From an uncultured Collinsella sp. (GTDB taxonomy: Bacteria > Actinomycetota > Coriobacteriia > Coriobacteriales > Coriobacteriaceae): a DNA stretch of 64,000 nt. A program made the position numbers and the translations under genes. The notes under the pieces were generated by a model, which was not told the origin of the DNA, did no database searches, and saw nothing but the letters and a program-made list of their open reading frames with translations. Of this stretch, positions 50,601 to 56,504 are shown piece after piece (position 1 is the stretch's first letter; each line of letters starts with the position of its first letter). Where the stretch lies: NCBI GenBank assembly GCA_902493895.1, contig CABUQW010000005.1, positions 1-64,000 of the forward strand. Direction: 5' to 3'.

Positions 50601-50647
50601 TCGCCAAGAGCAACGCCGGCTTTAACGTCATCGACCTGCTGGGCTAA
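47603..50647 (+). CDS. M16C-family metalloprotease (presequence-protease type), 1014 aa
   Basis: A large insulinase-family peptidase like PreP/Cym1 and bacterial peptidase M16C proteins. The inverted zinc motif HILEH is at residues 80-84 (STGVFHILEHSVLCGS), the FVDLIKSSMQTFLNAMTYPDKTIYPVATTN region follows, and the distal Glu is in the EGWHYEL segment. The second half has the inactive M16 pair (LSYDYLWNEIRVKGGAYGCGFRAAGERQTAFYTYRDP). The cytoplasm is the expected place since no signal peptide is seen. I start at ATG 47603-47605, which has AAAGGAGACTGCAT upstream; the frame upstream runs through the intergenic repeat array. A terminator follows. Confidence 0.93.
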   Translation: MPTTSTDPRAAAAALLVPGSTCHGFAVERCETVPELDSDAYVLRHTASGVRLLYLSCDDENKAFAIGFKTPPADSTGVFHILEHSVLCGSAKFPVKEPFVDLIKSSMQTFLNAMTYPDKTIYPVATTNEQDLYNLMDVYLDAVFNPAIYTKPTIFEQEGWHYELDLPEGAEGEGDGSSASLRDGTLRYNGVVFNEMKGALSDPMSVLDDAVNAALYPDTAYAHESGGDPRAIPALTYEQFLDTHARHYNPSNSYITLYGDLNVDRALAFLDERYLSQPSAASRRMDATVAAGEDPSTLAPNPLGVQAPVTCEYKRVEMATTPENALVGLGLVLGSALDRKRTIAADILFEALLGSNEAPVKKAILAAGLGGNVVSYTAAESLQPYELIMLQNAQPGVARELRRVFQDACRDLCEHGVPRERLEAIISSNEYDLRQRDYGIADGVAIACDALSTWLYDDDAATLALKYGPVYEELRGELDGSYFEDLLRELVLENDHMALVELVPVDAAEGAEGAEAAELAAKRDAMTEAELADVVERTASLRAAQEAEDTPEAKATLPRLRVSDIGEARPEPPLIVDTTAPIPCLRHGIPTNRLAYAMQYFDLNCVAFEDLPYVTLLCRLLKQLPTREHSAEELDNLLAGKLGFLSFTTEVMTQPEVDGVRPYLLVSAGALSEKIDALASLPREVWSSTLLADADADRMRDVLTQIRIGLEQGFINNGHSAALGRAMSYSSPSAVVREQLSGVDFYLFLRDLLEHFDERVDGLRTKLAELAERIFVVDGCMASFTGSDEDFDAYWDAAGDLGLDAGDGADAGRDALVVSTPCDRHEAFVIPSDICFAARACDPRRLGIDVTGAWAVAANALSYDYLWNEIRVKGGAYGCGFRAAGERQTAFYTYRDPAIDPSIERVERAGAWLSSFEPDEAAFEGFIVSCVSGMDAPVKPYALTKRRNTTYLAGLDPHAREERRAQMLAATPGELRSLGADVTRIAAVSPTCVFGGRDVIAKSNAGFNVIDLLG

Positions 50648-50654
50648 CGCACAA

Positions 50655-50689
50655 AGGTAGATTTTTGGGACATGCCCGGAAATCTACCT
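50655..50689 (+). terminator. Terminator after the M16C gene
   Basis: AGGTAGATTT (50655-50664) pairs with AAATCTACCT (50680-50689), followed by TTTTTT. It begins 8 bp past the stop. Confidence 0.85.
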
Positions 50690-50732
50690 TTTTTCTGCGG
50701 CTTGGGCGGGGTGCCGCAGCCCACCGCGGCGG

Positions 50733-50875
50733 TTTGTCTTAATCTGTAACATCTAGACGGCAATATCGGCTCCAGATGTTACAGGTCGAGACGTTCCCGA
50801 ACGGCACCAGCTCTTTGTCTCAATCTGTAACAACTAGGTCCAATTTTGCCGAGTTACTGTGACAGATCGAGACGA
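50733..50875. repeat. Two tandem palindromic units (TTTGTCTYAATCTGTAAC family)
   Basis: Units at 50733-50792 and 50814-50875 begin TTTGTCT(T/C)AATCTGTAACA and end GTTAC(A/T)GGTCGAGACG or GTGACAGATCGAGACG, so each can fold into a hairpin with ~16-bp arms. They occupy most of the 394-bp gap between the M16C gene and hicA; the rest is the hicAB control region. Confidence 0.8.
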
Positions 50876-50945
50876 ACTGCCGCAGACGCCCACTCCACAG
50901 CACAGACCACCACAAAGATGCCTGTCCCCATTCTCAGTGGTGATT

Positions 50946-50981
50946 CGAACACTTGTTCTATACGCACACATGTTCTATAGT
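50946..50981 (+). promoter_or_regulatory. hicAB promoter with LexA-like box
   Basis: TTGTTC (50953-50958), 17 bp, TATAGT (50976-50981). A GAAC-N4-GTTC box (CGAACACTTGTTCT, 50946-50959) overlaps the -35 box and agrees well with Gram-positive LexA sites. The transcript start would be about 50 bp before hicA. Confidence 0.55.
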
Positions 50982-51006
50982 AGAGGTGCTTGCAACGACC
51001 TGAAAT

Positions 51007-51027
51007 TGCAACTAGAATATAGTTGCA
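51007..51027 (+). promoter_or_regulatory. Likely HicB operator
   Basis: A perfect dyad TGCAACTA-N5-TAGTTGCA (51007-51014, 51020-51027), with another TGCAAC half at 50991-50996, lies between the promoter and the hicA start. HicB antitoxins autoregulate by binding such dyads (family knowledge). Confidence 0.6.
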
Positions 51028-51041
51028 GAATGTGAGGCGGG

Positions 51042-51305
51042 ATGACTCGATCCGATAAACTCATCGCCCAACTGTTTAGCTGCCCTTCAACTTATCGGTA
51101 TGCGGATTTTTTAAAAGTCATGGCTTCATATGGCTTTGAAATGGACAGCAAAGGCAAGACATCCGGATCGCGCGTTCGCTTCTACAGGCCATCAGATGGC
51201 AGGATGTTCGTAATGCACGCACCTCATCCATCTGACGAATTGACGGCGGGAACCATTCGAAACATCGTTCGCTTTCTGCAAGATGTCGGAGGTAGTCATG
51301 AGTAA
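51042..51305 (+). CDS. hicA: HicA-family mRNA interferase toxin
   Basis: An 87-residue toxin of the HicA family, which cleaves mRNA when its antitoxin is lost. The dsRBD-like fold is shown by YADFLKVMASYGFEMDSKGKTSGSRVRFYRP, where KGKTSGSRVRF is a family hallmark, and the catalytic His region reads FVMHAPHPSDELTAG. GGCGGG lies in front of the ATG. The last 8 nt overlap the start of hicB. A promoter with a LexA-like box and a HicB-type dyad precede it. Confidence 0.9.
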   Translation: MTRSDKLIAQLFSCPSTYRYADFLKVMASYGFEMDSKGKTSGSRVRFYRPSDGRMFVMHAPHPSDELTAGTIRNIVRFLQDVGGSHE

Positions 51306-51627
51306 CGTTTTGGCATACAAGGGTTATTTCGCCCCGGTCGAGTTCAATGCCGAACAGCATGTGCTAACAGGTATGGTCGCCGGCATTAGGGACGCAATCG
51401 TATTTGAAGGCTCCACGGCTGAAGAAGTGGAACAATGCTTCCACAACGCCGTCGACGATTACCTTGAGTTTTGCGCCGAGAAGGGCAAGGAACCCGAGCG
51501 GGCTTTTAAGGGCTCGTTCAACGTAAGAACGGGCTCTGAGCTCCACAAGCAAGCAGCGCTGGCAGCGGCAAAGAAGGGTGAGTCACTCAATAAGTTTGTG
51601 ACTGAAGCGATCGCTGCGGCGCTGTGA
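51298..51627 (+). CDS. hicB: HicB-family antitoxin
   Basis: The antitoxin partner of HicA, here 109 residues from the ATG 51298-51300, chosen because GGAGGTAGTC precedes it. The N-terminal HicB fold (YKGYFAPVEFNAEQHVLTGMVAGIRDAIVFEGSTAEEVEQCFHNAVDDYLEFC) resembles the partial RNase H-like domain, and the C-terminal part (FNVRTGSELHKQAALAAAKKGESLNKFVTEAI) is a ribbon-helix-helix DNA-binding domain, which matches the dyad upstream. It overlaps the end of hicA by 8 nt, as is usual for the hicA-hicB order. The pair looks intact. Confidence 0.9.
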   Translation: MSNVLAYKGYFAPVEFNAEQHVLTGMVAGIRDAIVFEGSTAEEVEQCFHNAVDDYLEFCAEKGKEPERAFKGSFNVRTGSELHKQAALAAAKKGESLNKFVTEAIAAAL

Positions 51628-51680
51628 AGGCAACGTCGAGTCGAAGCCGCCACAAAGGGCGCCTTTGTGGCGGCTTCGAC

Positions 51681-51732
51681 GTTTGCCCAGATAAAACCTG
51701 CCAAAATAAACCTGTCCCTTTTTGGTAGGTTT
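51681..51732 (-). repeat. 50-bp dispersed hairpin repeat, copy 3
   Basis: The reverse-orientation copy of the unit described at 2317-2366, running from GTTTGCCCAGATAAAACCTG to GGTAGGTTT. It lies between hicB and the cyclo-ligase gene and ends 16 bp before its ATG. Confidence 0.85.
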
Positions 51733-51748
51733 GGGAGAGGGAGCCGGG

Positions 51749-52345
51749 ATGGACAAGGCTGAGTTGCGGCGGGCGGTGATTGCCCAGCGCGATGCTCTTG
51801 ATTTGGATGTGCAGGCGGCGAAGTCCGCCACTATCTGTGCGCGGCTTGTTGAGCTGTTGGATCGCTTGGGTGCCGCGGCGCCGCACACCGTTGCTGTCTA
51901 TGCCGCGATGGGTTCCGAGGTCGACCCAGCCGCGTTTGCCGCTGCGGCCGCCAAACGTGGCTGGCGCGTAGCCTATCCGTGCATGCTCTCGGCAATTGAT
52001 GCCGCAGCTTGTGGCCAGCGCATGTGCATGCGGGCAGTTGCCGCCGACGATGCGTCCGCGGCTCCGTTTATCGCCCACCCCACGTGGGCCTTCGCGGCCA
52101 CGGACATCGACAGCGACCGCTTCCCCATCGTGCCTGCCGAAGCTCTCGACATGATCGTCGTGCCGCTCGTGGCCTTCGACCAAACCGGCGCGCGCCTAGG
52201 CTACGGCGGCGGTTGTTACGACCGCTACCTGCCTATGCTCTCGCCCGCATGCCAAATCATCGGCATCGCCTTTGACGAGCAGCGTGTCGACCACGTTCCC
52301 ACCGACGCCCACGACCTGCCGCTACCCCACATCATCAGCGCCTAA
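51749..52345 (+). CDS. 5-formyltetrahydrofolate cyclo-ligase
   Basis: It converts 5-formyl-THF to 5,10-methenyl-THF with ATP. The family pattern is present: KAELRRAVIAQRDAL at the start, AVYAAMGSEVDPAAF, and the C-terminal signature GARLGYGGGCYDRYLPML followed by GIAFDEQRVDHVPTDAHDLPLPHII. The 198 aa are normal. I start at ATG 51749-51751 (GGGAGAGGGAGCC upstream). It is next to the hicAB pair but has no obvious functional link to it. Confidence 0.93.
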   Translation: MDKAELRRAVIAQRDALDLDVQAAKSATICARLVELLDRLGAAAPHTVAVYAAMGSEVDPAAFAAAAAKRGWRVAYPCMLSAIDAAACGQRMCMRAVAADDASAAPFIAHPTWAFAATDIDSDRFPIVPAEALDMIVVPLVAFDQTGARLGYGGGCYDRYLPMLSPACQIIGIAFDEQRVDHVPTDAHDLPLPHIISA

Positions 52346-52387
52346 CCGCTGCCACATCAGACACGGCTACGGCAGTACCATCGCAGC

Positions 52388-53314
52388 CTAATGCTCCTCG
52401 CCGGCGCGGGCTAGGTCGTAAGGCGTGGTCTGGTAGACGTAGTAGTTGAGCCAGTTGGTGTAGAACAGCTGAGCCTGGCTGCGCCAGACGTTGCGCGGCT
52501 CGGCGGTGGGGTCGTCACCTGGAAAATAATGCGCCGGCACCTGGGGGTTGAGCCCGCGCTTCACGTCGCGCTCGTACTCCAGGCGCAACGTGTCGGTATC
52601 GTACTCGGGATGGCCAAAGACAAAGAAGCGGCGGCTGTCGGTCGACTTGACGATGTACAGGCCCACCTCGTCAGACACGGCCACGACCTCAAGCTGCGGC
52701 TCGGCCTCCACGTCCTCGCGGCGCACATCGGTGTTGCGCGAATGCACGGCATAGAAACGGTCGTCGAAGCCGCGGACCAGCGGGCTTTGCGGCTTCACCA
52801 GATAATGCTCGAACACGCCACTCGCCTTTGCCGGCAGGTCGTGCTTCTGAATACCGTAATGATGGTACAGGCCGGCCTGCGCGCCCCAGCAAATGTGCAG
52901 CGTAGAGTGTACGTGCGTGGTGGACCAATCCATGATCTGGCAGAGCTCGGGCCAGTAGTCGACCTCCTCGAACGGCATCTGTTCCACCGGCGCGCCCGTG
53001 ATGATCAGGCCGTCGTAGTGGATGTCGCGGATGTCGTCGAACGTGCGGTAGAACGTCTCCAGGTGGCCGGCACTCACGTGCGTGGCCTCGTGCGTTTTGG
53101 TGCGCAGCAGGTCTACCTCCACCTGCAACGGCGTGTTGGAGAGCTTGCGCATAATCTGCGTCTCGGTGGCGATCTTGGTGGGCATGAGGTTGAGGATGAG
53201 CACGCGCAGCGGACGGATGTCCTGGTGCAGCGCGCGGTACTCGGTCATGACAAAGATGTTCTCGCTCTCGAGCTGCGCGGCGGCAGGGAGGGCGTCGGGA
53301 ATGCGAATGGGCAT
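52388..53314 (-). CDS. metA: Homoserine O-acetyltransferase (MetA family)
   Basis: It activates homoserine for methionine synthesis. The catalytic triad of the MetA family is present at the expected positions: Cys142 (HSTLHICWGAQAG), His235 and Glu237 (VFGHPEYD). The residue that sets acyl specificity, position 111 in GAPVEQMPFEEVDYW, is Glu, as in the acetyl-CoA-using Bacillus cereus enzyme; Gly occurs there in succinyl-CoA users. So O-acetylhomoserine is the predicted product. The 308 aa are normal. No SAM riboswitch or T-box was found upstream. Confidence 0.94.
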   Translation of the reverse strand: MPIRIPDALPAAAQLESENIFVMTEYRALHQDIRPLRVLILNLMPTKIATETQIMRKLSNTPLQVEVDLLRTKTHEATHVSAGHLETFYRTFDDIRDIHYDGLIITGAPVEQMPFEEVDYWPELCQIMDWSTTHVHSTLHICWGAQAGLYHHYGIQKHDLPAKASGVFEHYLVKPQSPLVRGFDDRFYAVHSRNTDVRREDVEAEPQLEVVAVSDEVGLYIVKSTDSRRFFVFGHPEYDTDTLRLEYERDVKRGLNPQVPAHYFPGDDPTAEPRNVWRSQAQLFYTNWLNYYVYQTTPYDLARAGEEH

Positions 53315-53524
53315 GGATGCTCCTTACGAGTCAGTTGCAGTTATGGTACAACGACCGGCCCCATCCGCGCGAGCACATCGCCCAGCGATGCCGTCAGCGG
53401 CCCAGATCACTCCAAAAGTAGAGATTAAGGCATGTCCAAAAATCTACGGCGCTTTAGCCTAGCAAAGTGGCAGCAGGACGCTACAATGGTTCGACGCGAA
53501 AAACTCGGCCGAAAGGATACATAT

Positions 53525-54502
53525 ATGTACCAGACGCGTAAGATCGGTGTGGTCGGCCAGGGCCACGTAGGAGCACATGTCGCCAACAGCCTACTCATGC
53601 AGGGCATTGCCGATGAGCTGTACCTGTGCGATATCAACGAGGCCAAGGTGACGTCCGAGGTCCAGGACCTGCGCGACTCCCTTTCGTTTGTCCCGTACAA
53701 CACCAAGATCGTCAATTGCTACGACCACTACGAGGAGCTGGCCTGCTGCGACGTCATCGTCAACGCCGCCGGCAAGGTCGCGCTGGCCGCCGGCAACCGT
53801 GACGGCGAGCTGTTCTTTACCACCGACGCCGCCCGCACCTTTGCCAAGCGCATCGTCGACGCCGGCTTTGACGGCATCTTCGTAAGCATCTCCAACCCCT
53901 GCGACGTCGTGTGCACCGAGTTGTGGCACCTGACCGGCTACGACCCCAAGAAGATCATCGGCTCGGGCTGCGGCCTGGATTCCGCCCGCCTGCGCACCGA
54001 GATCTCCAAGAAGGTCGGTGTGAGCCCCAAGTCTATCGACGCCTACATGATCGGCGAGCATGGCTTTAGCCAGCTGGCAGCCTTTAAGGCCGCAACCATC
54101 GCCGGCAAGAGCCTTAACGAGCTTCAGGCCGAGAACCCCGACAAGTACGCCTTTGACCACATGGAGATCGAGGAGCTCGCGCGCAAGGGCGGCTACGTAA
54201 CCTACCAGGGCAAGCAGTGCACCGAGTACGCCGTTGCCAACTCCGCCGCGCGCGTCTGCGCCGCTGTGTTACACAACGAGCATGCCGTGCTTTCGGCCTC
54301 CACGCTTATGACCGGCCAGTATGGCGAGGAGGGCATCTTTACCTCCCTGCCGTGCGTGATCGGTGCCGAGGGCGTCGAAGAGGTCTACACGCTCGACCTG
54401 TCCGAGCACGAGCTCGAGGGCTTCCACAAGAGCTGCCAGCACATCCGCGACAACATCGCACAGCTCGACTGGTGGGACGCCGAGGCATACGACGCGAAGT
54501 AG
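53525..54502 (+). CDS. L-2-hydroxyisocaproate/lactate dehydrogenase family protein
   Basis: An NAD-dependent L-2-hydroxyacid dehydrogenase (LDH/MDH superfamily). The Rossmann motif is KIGVVGQGHVGAHVANSLL, with Asp in LYLCDINEAK indicating NAD. The catalytic pair is in LDSARLR (Asp/Arg) and IGEHGFSQ (His). SNPCDVVCTELWHLTG is conserved. The overall pattern (including EELARKGGYVTYQGKQCTEYAVANSAARV) resembles Weissella/Lactobacillus L-HicDH rather than LDH. The residue after HG is Phe, where LDH has Asp and HicDH Asn, so the substrate may be a bulky 2-oxo acid. I start at ATG 53525 (AAAGGATAC upstream). Confidence 0.88.
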   Translation: MYQTRKIGVVGQGHVGAHVANSLLMQGIADELYLCDINEAKVTSEVQDLRDSLSFVPYNTKIVNCYDHYEELACCDVIVNAAGKVALAAGNRDGELFFTTDAARTFAKRIVDAGFDGIFVSISNPCDVVCTELWHLTGYDPKKIIGSGCGLDSARLRTEISKKVGVSPKSIDAYMIGEHGFSQLAAFKAATIAGKSLNELQAENPDKYAFDHMEIEELARKGGYVTYQGKQCTEYAVANSAARVCAAVLHNEHAVLSASTLMTGQYGEEGIFTSLPCVIGAEGVEEVYTLDLSEHELEGFHKSCQHIRDNIAQLDWWDAEAYDAK

Positions 54503-54544
54503 GCCGCCGGCCGCCGCGACCTTGCGAATCTAAGCGCGATACTA

Positions 54545-54580
54545 AGCGGGCCGCGCCGGAAATTCCCGGCGCGGCCCGCT
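54545..54580. terminator. Terminator between the dehydrogenase and the SIS gene
   Basis: A 15-bp GC-rich stem (54545-54559 with 54566-54580), followed on the plus strand by TTTTT. It lies between convergent genes and may serve both, although the minus side is less T-rich. Confidence 0.85.
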
Positions 54581-54633
54581 TTTTGACTCAAACGACACGC
54601 TTGCGAATCGAAGGCGAATACTTTTCCCGGTAC

Positions 54634-55602
54634 CTAGTACTGCTCGATGCCCATGTAGCGACGAACCTCGGGGCTGTGGTCGAACACCTTGCCGCGAGCG
54701 GCACGCAGTTCGCAGCTCATGTTGTAGAAGAAGATCGGCTCCAGGTACGAACGCACGCTGGCGGACACCTCGCCTACGCCGTACTCGAGCGCGTCGAGCA
54801 CCATGACCGTATCGGTGTGCGTGTTGAGGAACGCCAGCGCGCGCTCCTCCATGGGGCGGCACTCGCCCGATCCGAGCTGCACAAAGTAGAACACGCCGGG
54901 CTCGGTAGCCTCGAAAGGACCGTGGAAATACTCGCCGGAGTGGATGTAGCAGCAGTGCTGCCATTGCATCTCCATGAGCGAGCAGATGGCCATAGCGTAG
55001 GTCTGGCTAAAGTTGGGGCCGGAGCCCAGGATATAGAAGAACTTGTGCTGCTGGCAGAGCTCGGCAAAGCGGGCGCCCAGCTCGGCGTTGACCTTCTCGC
55101 GGGCGGCGGGCAGCAGCGCATCCATCTGCTTGAGGCCCTCGTACATGTCGGCGAGTGCCTCGTAGCCTTCCTGCTGGTCGAGCAGCTCGGCGGCGATCAG
55201 AGCGCCGATGCCCTGAGGCACCTCGGCCTGCGACACGCCTTCGCCCCAGGGGTAGACCCAGGTGGTCCACTTGCCGCTATCGATCTTGGAGCCCTCGCAG
55301 TCGGTGAGGGCGACGACCTCGGCGCCGGCGGCCAGCGCCATCTCGCAGCCGTCGATGACCTCCTGCGTGTTGCCACTGTGGCTGCAGGCAATAACGAGCG
55401 ACTTCGGCCCTAGGCTCTTGGGGGCCATCAGGCAAAACTCGCGCGCCGTGTAGACCGTCGAGGCAAACGTGGTGGCCTCGCGCTTGAGCAGCTCGTTGGC
55501 CGGCATCAGGTCGATCATCGAACCGCCGCAGGCGATCCAAAAGACGTTCTCAATCTTGCCCTTGCGCTCGATAATTTCCTGAACCAGATCGCGTGCGTTC
55601 AC
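54634..55602 (-). CDS. SIS-domain sugar deglycase/isomerase (FrlB-like), copy 1
   Basis: A SIS-domain protein of the fructosamine-6-phosphate deglycase (FrlB) type, 322 aa. Motifs: FWIACGGSMIDLMPANELLK, the phosphosugar-binding SHSGNTQEVID (residues ~97-107), HSGEYFHGPFEATEPGVF with the second SIS copy, and the FrlB-like C terminus HSPEVRRYMGIEQY. Its exact sugar-phosphate substrate is uncertain. It is preceded by a GntR regulator gene (55747-56502), with two direct-repeat operator candidates in the 144-bp gap. The paralogue at 61906-62889 has a related sequence. Confidence 0.85.
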   Translation of the reverse strand: MNARDLVQEIIERKGKIENVFWIACGGSMIDLMPANELLKREATTFASTVYTAREFCLMAPKSLGPKSLVIACSHSGNTQEVIDGCEMALAAGAEVVALTDCEGSKIDSGKWTTWVYPWGEGVSQAEVPQGIGALIAAELLDQQEGYEALADMYEGLKQMDALLPAAREKVNAELGARFAELCQQHKFFYILGSGPNFSQTYAMAICSLMEMQWQHCCYIHSGEYFHGPFEATEPGVFYFVQLGSGECRPMEERALAFLNTHTDTVMVLDALEYGVGEVSASVRSYLEPIFFYNMSCELRAARGKVFDHSPEVRRYMGIEQY

Positions 55603-55659
55603 GGTGATGCTCCTCCTTGTGTGGCGGCTTTGAACGACGGCAGCTCGTACCTGCGGTCA

Positions 55660-55741
55660 TTCTATGTTGTCCTATTTATAGCACGCACGACGATGCACGT
55701 GAAGTCATTTCACCAAACTTGTTCTATGTTGTTCTATCTAT
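55660..55741 (-). promoter_or_regulatory. Two direct-repeat operator candidates between gntR and the SIS gene
   Basis: Units at 55660-55679 and 55722-55741 read TTCTATGTTGT(C/T)CTAT(T/C)TAT and agree at 18 of 20 positions. Their starts are 62 bp apart, close to six helical turns. They lie directly after the gntR stop and upstream of the SIS gene. Confidence 0.6.
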
Positions 55742-55746
55742 GGACG

Positions 55747-56502
55747 TTAGATGTCGAACACGTAGCGCGAGCCCACGATCTTTTGGCGTCCGAGCAGCAA
55801 GGGCCGCTCGTCCTCATCGGTAAAGTAAGCCTCCATATAGAAGAGCGGCTCGCCGACCGGCACCTCCAGCAGCGGGGCCGCTTGAGCATCGGCAAGCGCG
55901 ATCTCCACGGTGCAGGGGTCGGACTTGAGCGGCGCGCGACCCGAATGCTCGGCAACGAGCGCAAAGATCGAGTTATCGGTGAGGTCCTCATCGGCCAGCG
56001 TCTGCAGGTAGGGATGGTCGGCCAGCACAAAGGCGTTGTTCTCGAGCATAACGGGGATGCCGTCGGCCGTGCGCACGCGCTCGACCACGATGAGCTCGCA
56101 GCCGGGCTCCACGCCAAAGAACGCCGCATCCTCGCGCGTCGCCGCAACCACCGTGCGCGACACCAGGCGCGCTCCGGCCACCATGTCGTTGGCAGCGCAG
56201 CCCTCGGAAAAGCTCTGAACGTCACCCTTCTGGACAATCTTGCGTTTGAGCTTGGGCGCGCACACAAACGTGCCCCTCCCCTGCTGGCGGTTGAGATACC
56301 CCGCGCGCGACAGCTCCTCGACGGCGCGGCGCACGGTGATGCGCCCCACGCCGTAGTACTTCGCGAGCTCCATCTCGGAAGGAATGCGCGAGCCGGATGC
56401 GTACACGCCGCGCGCGATCTCGCCCTTTAGGTCGTCCATAACCTGCTGGTACAGCGGCACGGCGGACACCTCAGTGCGCTCGGTTTTATCGTCGGATGCC
56501 AT
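55747..56502 (-). CDS. GntR/HutC-family transcriptional regulator with UTRA domain, copy 1
   Basis: A 251-residue regulator. Residues 15-80 form the winged helix-turn-helix (VPLYQQVMDDLKGEIARGVYASGSRIPSEMELAKYYGVGRITVRRAVEEL), followed by GRGTFVCAP and a UTRA ligand-binding domain (residues ~95-245) with ERVRTADGIPVMLENNAFV. UTRA domains usually bind phosphorylated sugars or similar small molecules. It starts 2 nt after the recQ stop and precedes the SIS gene, so it probably controls the SIS gene through the direct repeats at 55660-55741. It is a clear paralogue of the GntR at 58815-59534. Confidence 0.92.
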   Translation of the reverse strand: MASDDKTERTEVSAVPLYQQVMDDLKGEIARGVYASGSRIPSEMELAKYYGVGRITVRRAVEELSRAGYLNRQQGRGTFVCAPKLKRKIVQKGDVQSFSEGCAANDMVAGARLVSRTVVAATREDAAFFGVEPGCELIVVERVRTADGIPVMLENNAFVLADHPYLQTLADEDLTDNSIFALVAEHSGRAPLKSDPCTVEIALADAQAAPLLEVPVGEPLFYMEAYFTDEDERPLLLGRQKIVGSRYVFDI

Positions 56503-56504
56503 CG

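Noticed and set aside
53315..53430. SAM riboswitch before metA
   Set aside because: No SAM-I or related consensus is seen in the 110 bp upstream of metA, and the region has only generic GC content.
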